Shown here piece by piece: positions 44,706 to 54,132 of a DNA stretch of 64,000 nucleotides; the stretch's first letter is position 1; every line of letters begins with the position of its first letter. The notes beneath the pieces are model-generated. The model made no database searches and was not told the origin of the DNA. It saw only the letters and a program-made list of their open reading frames with translations. The stretch comes from Simiduia litorea. GTDB taxonomy: Bacteria > Pseudomonadota > Gammaproteobacteria > Pseudomonadales > Cellvibrionaceae. The position numbers were made by a program, and so were the translations under genes. Location: NCBI RefSeq assembly GCF_042853465.1, contig NZ_AP031497.1:620001-684000 (forward strand), in the 5' to 3' direction.

Positions 44706-44740
44706 GCTGCAAGCTACAAGCCGTATGCTACAAGCTGGGT
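44706..44740 (+). repeat. Heptamer tandem repeat in 16S-tRNA spacer
   Basis: Five units of seven bases: GCTGCAA, GCTACAA, GCCGTAT, GCTACAA and GCTGGGT. Units 2 and 4 are identical and the rest share the GCT/GCC start. They stand in the spacer 70 bases after 16S. Confidence 0.7.
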
Positions 44741-44804
44741 TTGGCCTGAGGGTTCAACGTAGTTTGTAGAAAGATCATCGGTTAACGCCGAGGTCACGGT
44801 TTCT

Positions 44805-44881
<77 letters not shown>

Positions 44882-44964
44882 AATTTCCGTAATGCTTCGT
44901 TGGATAACCGCTCATGTGCTGTTTGCACACTACGCGATTCTCCGCCTCGCCTTACGAAAATTAC
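44882..44964 (-). repeat. Palindromic element A between tRNA-Ile and tRNA-Ala
   Basis: About 80 bases with outer arms AATTTCCGTAA and TTACGAAAATT and a centre TGTGC-TGTTT-GCACA. Read on the minus strand it shares AAGGCG..AGGCG, AGTGTGCAA, GCACATGA and CAACGAA with element B next to it, in opposite orientation. No ORF or known function. Confidence 0.65.
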
Positions 44965-45012
44965 ATTTTCTTTAATTGGTTTGAGAAAGCTGAAAAGAAA
45001 ATGACGCCGAGA

Positions 45013-45109
45013 TTTTTGCTGATTGCAAGGCGCATGAGGCGTGAAGGAGGGAGTGTACAAGAGTACATGACCGACTGAGCAACGAATGCAACGCGGCAAG
45101 CAGTAAAAA
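45013..45109 (+). repeat. Palindromic element B between tRNA-Ile and tRNA-Ala
   Basis: 97 bases, symmetric around 45061. Outer arms are TTTTTGCTGATTGC and GCAAGCAGTAAAAA (two mismatches) and the centre is TGTAC-AAGA-GTACA. Internal blocks AAGGCG, AGGCG, AGTGTACAA, GTACATGA and CAACGAA match element A. Confidence 0.7.
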
Positions 45110-45120
45110 GATCAAGTTAG

Positions 45121-45196
45121 GGGGCTATAGCTCAGCTGGGAGAGCGCTTGGTTTGCATCCAAGAGGTCTGCGGTTCGATCCCGCATAGCTCCACCA
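45121..45196 (+). tRNA. alaT: tRNA-Ala (TGC)
   Basis: 76 bases with encoded CCA. Acceptor GGGGCTA pairs with TAGCTCC; anticodon TGC is in loop TTTGCAT; T-arm CTGCGGTTCGATCCCGCAT. It differs from the E. coli rrn tRNA-Ala only in the anticodon-stem region. Confidence 0.97.
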
Positions 45197-45245
45197 TTAT
45201 TTTGGTGTTGGTTGTAACGAGATGTACGAGATTGAGTGAACCTCT

Positions 45246-45337
45246 GAGGTCTGCGCCGGATGGCCGGCCCGTTCGATCCCGCATAGCTCCACCATTATTT
45301 TTAACGAATGTTTTAAATAAATCGGTGTTGGTTGTTG
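45246..45337 (+). repeat. Partial duplication of tRNA-Ala 3' part with insertions
   Basis: GAGGTCTGCG (45246-45255) and GTTCGATCCCGCATAGCTCC plus ACCATTATTTT (45271-45301) repeat the variable loop, T-arm, acceptor, CCA and flank of tRNA-Ala. They are split by 15 extra bases (45256-45270) rich in GC and self-complementary (CCGG-ATGG-CCGG). The flank GGTGTTGGTTGT is also repeated after a second insertion of about 22 bases. It cannot fold as a tRNA. Confidence 0.85.
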
Positions 45338-45469
45338 TCGAAAGATTCCAAAGTTTATAAAAGATCTTCTTTGCTTGATTCACTACGTAAGACATCAGAA
45401 ACCTGATTTTTTGATGTAACCGCACGAAGGTTACAGAAAAAGAAATTAGCTTTCTGGTTTCACACCAGC

Positions 45470-45481
45470 TGCTCTTTAACA
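45470..45481 (+). promoter_or_regulatory. boxA antitermination signal before 23S
   Basis: TGCTCTTTAACA is a perfect copy of the rrn spacer boxA consensus, about 185 bases before 23S. Confidence 0.8.
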
Positions 45482-45664
45482 AGATAAATGTAAAGTTGTA
45501 ATAATTGCTGATATATAGATGAGTGTGTCTCAAGCACATAAATCTGGCGTAATTTGTTGTTGCAATTGACTTCAGTATTTTAGTTAGCGTGAGAGCGTTA
45601 ATTATTAATCGTTTGAAAATCAGATATTTTTAAAAAATAGTCAATACAGTCGCTTGTGTTATAT

Positions 45665-48551
<2,887 letters not shown>

Positions 48552-48861
48552 ATAACAGAAACGATTGTGTTGACGTTATTTTTTAGAAATGAAATAAAGT
48601 GATTTGAGAACGATCTGAAGTTATGTCTGAGAAATCAGAACGACAAATGAATCAGATTTATGTAACAAAGAGACTCAGCATCTACAGAATTATTACGACG
48701 ACTTTGTGATTGAAAGATGACAAAGGCATTTATCGCCCTATTTGGAGTGAATCGCAAGTCACCGTCCATGGTACTTGAGCCCAGTCCAGCCCTTCATGGC
48801 TGGCCGTTCATGACCCCGCAAAGCAATGCTTTGCAGACGGAGCCATTCACCCATACCAGTT
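48552..48861 (+). other. 23S-5S spacer with GC-rich hairpin block
   Basis: 310 bases, long for this spacer. The first 200 are AT-rich leader-type RNA. From about 48755 to 48855 lies a GC-richer block with hairpins CCAGCC/GGCTGG (48791-48808) and GCAAAGC/GCTTTGC, and repeated CCATGG/CATGGC-like words. No gene is supported. Confidence 0.6.
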
Positions 48862-48981
48862 TGCTTGACGACCATAGCGATTTGGAACCACCTGATCCCA
48901 TCCCGAACTCAGTAGTGAAACGAATTAGCGCCGATGGTAGTGTGGGGTTTCCCCATGTGAGAGTAGGACATTGTCAAGCAT
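48862..48981 (+). rRNA. rrf: 5S ribosomal RNA
   Basis: 120 bases. TGCTTGAC pairs with GTCAAGCA at the ends, and CCCGAACTCAGTAGTGAAACG and GCCGATGGTAGTGTGGGG are the conserved interior. Confidence 0.97.
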
Positions 48982-48987
48982 CTAACT

Positions 48988-49023
48988 AAAAACGCCCTGT
49001 AGGATATCCTGCAGGGCGTTTTG
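48988..49023 (+). terminator. Terminator of the rRNA operon
   Basis: AACGCCCTG-TAGGATATCCTG-CAGGGCGTT, a long stem followed by TTTT, starts seven bases after 5S. Confidence 0.9.
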
Positions 49024-49509
49024 CTTTGTGCGCTCTCACAAGGGTAATCGGAGTGCCGCACCACCCCTCTTTTTATTTGTGGCAGTTCTCGGGCTTCCTG
49101 CCCTTCACTGCACCGCCACATCCCTGTGGATTGGGGCCGCTAGCCGAGGCGTCGGACCGGCGGTCCGGCCGACAAGCGGATGGCCGCCCCGCAGCTGGCC
49201 GCGCTCCGCAGCGCAGCTTTGCTGCCGGCGAAAGACGGGTTAATTTTTAAAGAAGCGGATCAATTCAGGCGGCACCGAGGACTCGTCGGGAAGGCTGTGG
49301 CGCCAAGACCTTTCCGAGAACCAAGCTCTAAAGAAACAACCTGCAGATGCACAAAAGCCCAACTGAGTACTCGGTTGGGCTTTCGCTTTTACTTGCGAAG
49401 ATATACCAGTGTCTGCAAAATTTTGCAGCTTCCTGTAAGCCGCGCACTGTCAACTCAGCCTTACTCCCCAATTCAGCAATTGACTTAATAGAATTATCTT
49501 TCTGGCAAT
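49024..49509 (+). other. Post-rRNA intergenic region with orphan terminator
   Basis: About 490 bases without a supported gene. A GC-rich part (49130-49240) is full of self-complementary words (GGACCGGCGGTCCGG, GCGCTCCGCAGCGC). It ends at a strong terminator at 49353-49383 that has no gene ahead of it, so a short untranslated RNA or a decayed gene could lie here. Confidence 0.5.
49353..49383 (+). terminator. Orphan rho-independent terminator
   Basis: AAAGCCCAACTGAG-TA-CTCGGTTGGGCTTT: a stem of about 14 pairs with T-run. It is not preceded by any recognised gene on the plus strand; 5S already has its own terminator 340 bases upstream. Confidence 0.8.
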
Positions 49510-49527
49510 TATATTGTGCACAATATA
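49510..49527. promoter_or_regulatory. Perfect 18-bp palindrome, predicted OhrR operator
   Basis: TATATTGTGCACAATATA is exactly self-complementary and lies 34 bases before the gpx start. It contains TATATT, a possible -10 box, so a bound repressor would block RNA polymerase. MarR/OhrR-type regulators bind AT-rich palindromes of this kind, and one is encoded two genes on. Confidence 0.7.
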
Positions 49528-49561
49528 TATTTGAATTTCATTGAAACAGAGAGTGATTACC

Positions 49562-50044
49562 GTGAATGATATCTACCAATTTAATGCAGAGCGTCTGTCA
49601 GCTGAATCACAAGATTTCGGCGCTTTTAAAGGCAAGGTGTTGTTGATCGTTAACACGGCCAGTAAGTGCGGATTTACGCCGCAGTATAAAGGGCTTGAGG
49701 AGTTGTATAAAAAATATAAAGATCAGGGTTTCGAGATTCTTGGTTTCCCTTGTAATCAATTTGGCAAGCAGGAGCCAGGCGACAGTGCCGAAATAAGTGA
49801 ATTCTGTGAACTTAATTTTGGCGTAACTTTTCCGCTTTATGCCAAGGTAGATGTAAATGGCGAGGGTGCTCACCCGCTATTTAACTGGTTGAAGGCGGAG
49901 GCTCCCGGCGTTTTTGGTACTGAGGGTATCAAGTGGAACTTTACCAAGTTTTTGGTGGGGCGGGATGGCAAAGTTATTAAGCGGTTTGCGCCAAAAGATA
50001 AGCCAGAGGCCTTGGAGGCCGAACTTAAGGTTGCGCTTGGTTAA
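49562..50044 (+). CDS. Glutathione peroxidase-type thiol peroxidase
   Basis: 160 residues from the GTG at 49562 (AGAGAG nine bases ahead); the frame runs open to 49541 but the family begins with IYQFNA. The peroxidatic cysteine is Cys36 (NTASKCGFTPQY), with partners in GFPCNQFGKQEPG and KWNFTKFLVGRDG. Bacterial BsaA/BtuE-type enzymes reduce peroxides, usually with thioredoxin or glutathione. It is a Cys, not selenocysteine, form. It shares one base with the OhrR-like gene (TAATG). Confidence 0.93.
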   Translation: MNDIYQFNAERLSAESQDFGAFKGKVLLIVNTASKCGFTPQYKGLEELYKKYKDQGFEILGFPCNQFGKQEPGDSAEISEFCELNFGVTFPLYAKVDVNGEGAHPLFNWLKAEAPGVFGTEGIKWNFTKFLVGRDGKVIKRFAPKDKPEALEAELKVALG

Positions 50045-50484
50045 TGGTTATTGAAACCGATGATGCGAAGCTGGTGCATTTGGATCAGCAGCTTTGTTTT
50101 AAGCTCTACGCCGCTAGCCGGTTAATTATCAGGGCTTATAAGCCACTGCTAGAGCGAATGGGGGTAACCTACCCCCAGTATCTGGTATTAATGGTGTTGT
50201 GGCAGAGTAATTCGGCTGTAACGGTAGGGTGTTTAGGTGAAAAGCTGATGTTGGATTCTGGCACTTTAACGCCGTTAATCAAGCGCATGGAGGTGCTGGG
50301 TTTGGTCTCGCGGCAGAGAGGGTTAGCGGATGAGCGCCAAGTGTGGGTGCAACTTAATGACGCCGGAAAAGCACTGCAACCTATTGCTATTCAGTGGGTT
50401 AAACAGGTGTCTGTGTATTCACCTGATTTAGATTTGGCCGAACTGCGTACGCAACTTAAGGTGCTTATGGATAAGTTAGGATAA
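50044..50484 (+). CDS. ohrR: OhrR-type MarR family peroxide sensor
   Basis: 146 residues. The reactive N-terminal cysteine of OhrR is at Cys18 in the signature LCFKLYAASR. The winged helix-turn-helix has YPQYLVLMVLW, LGEKLMLDSGTLTPLIKRME and the wing LVSRQRGLADERQVWVQL. OhrR repressors release DNA when organic hydroperoxides oxidise this cysteine; the usual target is ohr, but here the partner gene is a glutathione peroxidase. It is coupled to gpx and probably regulates the operon through the palindrome at 49510-49527. Confidence 0.9.
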   Translation: MVIETDDAKLVHLDQQLCFKLYAASRLIIRAYKPLLERMGVTYPQYLVLMVLWQSNSAVTVGCLGEKLMLDSGTLTPLIKRMEVLGLVSRQRGLADERQVWVQLNDAGKALQPIAIQWVKQVSVYSPDLDLAELRTQLKVLMDKLG

Positions 50485-50571
50485 GCGTTTCATTTTTTGT
50501 TGTATTTTAGATGGAGTTTGGCTTTTACCGTTATTTTATATGCTTTGATAGGATGGGTGTCCTTTTTTCGC

Positions 50572-50601
50572 TTGCCTGATTTACGTCAAATGCTCTAAAC
50601 T
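50572..50601 (+). promoter_or_regulatory. Candidate leuA promoter
   Basis: TTGCCT and TAAACT are 18 bases apart, 30 bases before the leader peptide start. Both boxes match four of six consensus bases; support is modest. Confidence 0.45.
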
Positions 50602-50630
50602 CCGCTTATTAGTTAAAAAGAGTAGAGAGC

Positions 50631-50696
50631 GTGTCCTACACACCCGCCAAACACTTCCGACTTATCACCACACTTACAGGCCTAAGCGGCCTGTAA
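50631..50696 (+). CDS. leuL: Putative leucine leader peptide
   Basis: A 21-codon frame starting GTG, with AGAG eight bases ahead. Leucine codons stand at positions 11, 15, 18 and 21 (CTT, CTT, CTA, CTG), all in the second half, and the last seven codons plus the stop lie inside the hairpin at 50670-50700. This is the design of a transcription attenuator: ribosomes pausing at leucine codons would keep the hairpin from forming. It precedes leuA by 62 bases. It is too short to score by protein comparison, so this is inference from layout. Confidence 0.6.
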   Translation: MSYTPAKHFRLITTLTGLSGL

Positions 50697-50700
50697 GTGT
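50670..50700 (+). terminator. Predicted leu attenuator hairpin
   Basis: Perfect 13-bp stem (ACACTTACAGGCC with GGCCTGTAAGTGT) around TAAGC, overlapping the end of the leader peptide. It is followed by CTTTGG, a weak T-run, so it may terminate inefficiently or act through an alternative structure. Confidence 0.6.
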
Positions 50701-50758
50701 CTTTGGCGTATTCAGCCATTCCGATTCTTTCCTATAAAGTTCTAACGTAAGGGTTCCC

Positions 50759-52306
50759 ATGAGTACTGATCGTTTGGTCATATTTGATACCACGTTACGC
50801 GATGGCGAGCAAAGCCCCGGCGCATCGATGACGAAAGCTGAAAAAATTCGTATCGCGAAAATGCTTGAAAAAATGCGCGTTGATGTCATTGAGGCGGGTT
50901 TTGCTATCGCCAGCCAAGGCGACTTTGAATCGGTCAGAGCTGTTGCGGAAGCGGTAAAAGATTCCACCGTGTGTAGTCTGGCTCGCGCCGCTGATGCAGA
51001 TATTGATCGCGCTGGCGAGGCTCTGGCGCCGGCCGCCGCCGGTCGCATTCATACCTTTATTGCCACCTCGCCAATTCACATGAAATACAAGCTGCAAATG
51101 CAGCCGGATCAAGTGATTGAGCGCGCGGTTCGCTCAGTCAAGCGGGCGCGTAATTTAGTGGCAGATGTGGAGTTTTCTTTAGAAGATGCGAGTCGCTCTG
51201 AACATGAATTCATGTGCCGTATCATTGAGGCCGTTATCGACGCTGGTGCCACGACGATTAACTTGCCAGACACGGTCGGCTATGGTGAGCCGCTGGAATA
51301 TGGTTTGATGTTTTCACGCTTAATTACCGCGGTACCCAATGCCGATAAAGCGATTTTTTCAACCCATTGTCATAATGATTTAGGTTTGGCTGTTGCTAAC
51401 TCGCTAAGCGCCGTAAGGCATGGCGCTCGCCAAGTGGAGTGCACGATCAATGGCTTGGGCGAGCGTGCAGGCAACGCGTCACTCGAAGAAATCGTCATGG
51501 CCATGCGAACCCGCAAAGATGTTTTGAATGTGGATACCCGCATTGATGCTACCCACATAGTGCCGACTTCTCGCTTGGTGGCGAGCGTAACGGGATTTCC
51601 TGTTCAGCCGAATAAGGCCATTGTCGGGGCTAACGCCTTTGCTCACGAATCGGGTATTCATCAAGATGGTGTGTTGAAACATCGTGAAACCTACGAAATT
51701 ATGCGCGCCGAAGATGTGGGCTGGAACTCCAATAAATTGGTGTTAGGTAAACACTCGGGGCGCGCAGCGGTTAAATCTCGCTTTGACGAGCTAGGTATTA
51801 GTTTTGAGAGCCAAGAGGTTTTTAACGAAGCCTTCGTGCGCTTTAAGACGTTAGCGGATAAAAAACATGAAATTTTCGATGAAGATCTACAGGCGCTAGT
51901 GTCTGACGTGCGCGAGAGTCTTTCGAGCCACCAGTTTCAGTTTGAGACGTTGGAAGTGCTGTGTAAAACCGGTCAGGTGCCCAACGCTAAGGTAAGTGTA
52001 ATAGTCGACGGCGAATTAAAGCGCGCTGAAGCAGAAGGTAGTGGGGCGGTAGATGCCACATTTAAAGCCATTGAAAAAATTGCCTGTAGCGATACCGAGT
52101 TACAACTCTATTCGGTTAATGCCATTACCCAGGGCACGGAGGCGCAGGGTGAAGTGACTGTTCGCTTGAGTAAGCAGGGTTTTATCGTCAATGGCACCGG
52201 CGCTGATACCGATATTGTCATCGCCTCTGCTAAAGCTTACATAGATGCGTTAAACTTGCTGGCTGAAGATAAGCACAAAGAGCACCCGCAGCGCGAGGGT
52301 GTCTAA
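50759..52306 (+). CDS. leuA: 2-isopropylmalate synthase
   Basis: 515 residues. The HMG-CoA lyase-like barrel (1-275) has DTTLRDGEQSPGASM, the metal motif HCHNDLGLAVANS and NGLGERAGNASLEE; a linker region (GKHSGRAAVKSR) and the C-terminal leucine-sensing LeuA dimer domain (about 390-500) follow. It commits 2-oxoisovalerate to leucine synthesis and is feedback inhibited. No leuBCD follow here. Confidence 0.96.
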   Translation: MSTDRLVIFDTTLRDGEQSPGASMTKAEKIRIAKMLEKMRVDVIEAGFAIASQGDFESVRAVAEAVKDSTVCSLARAADADIDRAGEALAPAAAGRIHTFIATSPIHMKYKLQMQPDQVIERAVRSVKRARNLVADVEFSLEDASRSEHEFMCRIIEAVIDAGATTINLPDTVGYGEPLEYGLMFSRLITAVPNADKAIFSTHCHNDLGLAVANSLSAVRHGARQVECTINGLGERAGNASLEEIVMAMRTRKDVLNVDTRIDATHIVPTSRLVASVTGFPVQPNKAIVGANAFAHESGIHQDGVLKHRETYEIMRAEDVGWNSNKLVLGKHSGRAAVKSRFDELGISFESQEVFNEAFVRFKTLADKKHEIFDEDLQALVSDVRESLSSHQFQFETLEVLCKTGQVPNAKVSVIVDGELKRAEAEGSGAVDATFKAIEKIACSDTELQLYSVNAITQGTEAQGEVTVRLSKQGFIVNGTGADTDIVIASAKAYIDALNLLAEDKHKEHPQREGV

Positions 52307-52324
52307 TAGACGGTGAGCTAACTA

Positions 52325-53107
52325 ATGCAGGAAATGGCCAGACAGCAATATTTGGAGGCGATGGGTATACAAACCTACATGCCCAAGTGGGTATTGCCGT
52401 CTGCGCCTTTGCCTTTGCAATGTGATCTAGCAAGCTTAACGATTGAGCAAGTCGATTCGGCGCCCGCGCTTAATGCGTCTTCAGCGACGCTTACTGCCAA
52501 CCAAAGTTGCACCGCTGACTCAGTTTCCGCACCAGAGGCCGTAGGCGATCTATTGCAGTCTATGCTGGCGAGCGCCAAAGTAGCAGAGTCTGCTAAGGCG
52601 CCCAGTAAAATTGCTAACCTGTCTTTATTGGCTAAACAGCAACAATCGGAAAAGCTTGAAGCCTTCGCCGTTAATTTATGGCAGTTCACGGGCTTGATCG
52701 TTGTTGCCGATCGGCAGGTGCAGAAAGCATTACCTGTTAATGTCTTGTTAAAGAATATTCTTATCGCCTTGGGGCGCTCGATTGCTGACGCGCAGAAGCC
52801 CGAGGTGATTAAATGGCCTTTAGAGGGCCTGAGTGCTGCGCAAAGTGGCCCCGCTGATACCTATTTAAAATCCATTTTGCTGGCGCGCAGATTTGCTGGC
52901 CAAGCCACAAGTTTGTTGTGTTTTGGCGACATGAGTTCGCGCAACCTATTGAATCAAGATACTCCGCTTTACGCGCAAACGCAGGTTGGGTTATCGGATA
53001 CAGAGGCGATGCCCGCGATTTGCCTCCCGAGTCTGGAGGCGCTAATAGAGACGCCTGAAATGAAAGCATCCGTTTGGGCTGCTATATCGCACCTGCGCCT
53101 TTCTTAA
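52325..53107 (+). CDS. Divergent HolD-like protein (DNA polymerase III psi candidate)
   Basis: 260 residues. The ends resemble the psi subunit of E. coli: N-terminal RQQYLEAMGIQTYMPKW compares with RDWQLQQLGITQW, and the C-terminal PSLEALIETPEMKASVWAAI compares with SPALTDLRANPTARAALWQQI. Between them are about 100 low-complexity residues (alanine- and serine-rich, 40-110) not found in E. coli HolD (137 aa). As in E. coli, the gene lies directly before rimI. Psi links the clamp loader to chi and SSB. The match is short and seen by eye, so the call is tentative. Confidence 0.6.
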   Translation: MQEMARQQYLEAMGIQTYMPKWVLPSAPLPLQCDLASLTIEQVDSAPALNASSATLTANQSCTADSVSAPEAVGDLLQSMLASAKVAESAKAPSKIANLSLLAKQQQSEKLEAFAVNLWQFTGLIVVADRQVQKALPVNVLLKNILIALGRSIADAQKPEVIKWPLEGLSAAQSGPADTYLKSILLARRFAGQATSLLCFGDMSSRNLLNQDTPLYAQTQVGLSDTEAMPAICLPSLEALIETPEMKASVWAAISHLRLS

Positions 53108-53120
53108 CCAAAGCAACTCA

Positions 53121-53573
53121 ATGAACACGACAGATTTACCGCTGCGCTTATTATTCCCTGCTGATATCGATATTGTGATGGAGATTGAATCTGTCGCGCA
53201 TTCGCACCCCTGGAAGCGCAAAAATATGGATGACAGTTTGGCGGGTCACCATCGCTGCGTGGGTTATTTCGATCAGGATAAATTATTGGGGTTTTATATT
53301 GCCTCGGCTGCCGGCGGCGATGCGGAGTTATTGGATATTGCGGTTAGTCCAAAATGTCAGCGAAAAGGCGTTGCCTCCGCCTTGATGGACGATTTGATGG
53401 TTTGGGCGGAAAAAAAGGCAGAAACGGTATTTTTAGAAGTGCGGGTAAGCAATAAAAAAGCGATACGCCTCTATCAACGCTACGATTTTATGGAAGTCGG
53501 CGAGCGGCCAAACTACTACCCAACTCTCAATGGCAAAGAGCACGCATTAATTATGGCGCGTTATATGGCGTAG
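53121..53573 (+). CDS. rimI: Ribosomal protein S18 alanine N-acetyltransferase
   Basis: 150 residues of the GNAT fold. The acetyl-CoA loop is VSPKCQRKGVASAL (compare QxxGxG/A), followed by VFLEVRVSNKKAIRLYQRYD and FMEVGERPNYYPT, the RimI signature. It acetylates the N-terminus of S18. It follows the HolD-like gene by 13 bases, the E. coli order. Confidence 0.93.
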   Translation: MNTTDLPLRLLFPADIDIVMEIESVAHSHPWKRKNMDDSLAGHHRCVGYFDQDKLLGFYIASAAGGDAELLDIAVSPKCQRKGVASALMDDLMVWAEKKAETVFLEVRVSNKKAIRLYQRYDFMEVGERPNYYPTLNGKEHALIMARYMA

Positions 53574-53602
53574 TTGAGTGTGCTACCCGCAGCCGTTTCT
53601 CT

Positions 53603-54121
53603 TTAGCTTTTCGCGGGATTTTTCGATAGTTTTCTTTGTAGGGTGCGTCTGTGCATATTCAGTGCTCGCGCTGTTGCAGAGATGTTGCCATCGAGCTCGT
53701 GCAAAATACGCTGTATATGCTCCCACTCGAGTCTTTCCACTGAGGGTGGCGCTATATCAATTTTTTCTGTCGCTAAGCTATCGCCAAAGGCGTTAATAAT
53801 TTCGTCTGTATCGGCAGGTTTTGGCAGGTATTGCACCGCACCACGCTTAATAGCTTCTACCGCCGTTACAATGCTGGCGTAGCCAGTGAGCATCACAATG
53901 GCACAGGCGGGTTGACGCATTTGAATGCGCGCTATGGCATCTAGACCGCTTTCGTGAGCCATTTTTAAGTCGACAATAGCGCGATTAAATTGCACTTCAG
54001 AAAGCAGCGCTTCTAGCTCCGTCAGGTTATGACATGAGCTCACGGTTTGGCCGCGCTTTTTCAGTGATCGGCTCAGTGTTTCAGTGAGCGCAATATCGTC
54101 ATCGAGTAAAAGATAGTGCAA
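53603..54121 (-). CDS. regA: RegA/PrrA-type redox response regulator
   Basis: 172 residues. The receiver (1-115) has acidic LLLDDDIAL, phospho-acceptor Asp in RAIVDLKMAHESGL and the lysine in YLPKPADTDE. A short linker leads to a Fis-type helix-turn-helix (GNISATARALNMHRRTLQRKL), the compact two-domain form of RegA/ActR/RoxR. It lies 11 bases after the kinase gene. In other proteobacteria such pairs control respiratory and redox genes. Confidence 0.9.
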   Translation of the reverse strand: MHYLLLDDDIALTETLSRSLKKRGQTVSSCHNLTELEALLSEVQFNRAIVDLKMAHESGLDAIARIQMRQPACAIVMLTGYASIVTAVEAIKRGAVQYLPKPADTDEIINAFGDSLATEKIDIAPPSVERLEWEHIQRILHELDGNISATARALNMHRRTLQRKLSKNPAKS

Positions 54122-54132
54122 TGGGTTGTGTC

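Larger units (their letters stand above)
45197..45664 (+). other. tRNA-Ala to 23S spacer
   Basis: Holds the duplicated tRNA-Ala 3' fragment (45246-45300), two hairpins (ACATCA/TGATGT at 45392-45417; GTAACC/GGTTAC at 45416-45434), a boxA at 45470-45481, and the 5' half of the 23S processing stem (45657-45672, paired with 48542-48557 over 16 bases). No coding gene was found. Confidence 0.7.

Noticed and set aside
45132..45539. 135-codon minus-strand frame across tRNA-Ala and its fragment
   Set aside because: It owes its repeated peptide (CGIEPQ-like) to the tRNA duplication; rRNA-spacer frames of this type are common mis-annotations.
48717..48989. 90-codon open frame over the 23S-5S spacer and 5S
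   Set aside because: Overlaps 5S rRNA; no ribosome site and no protein-like pattern.
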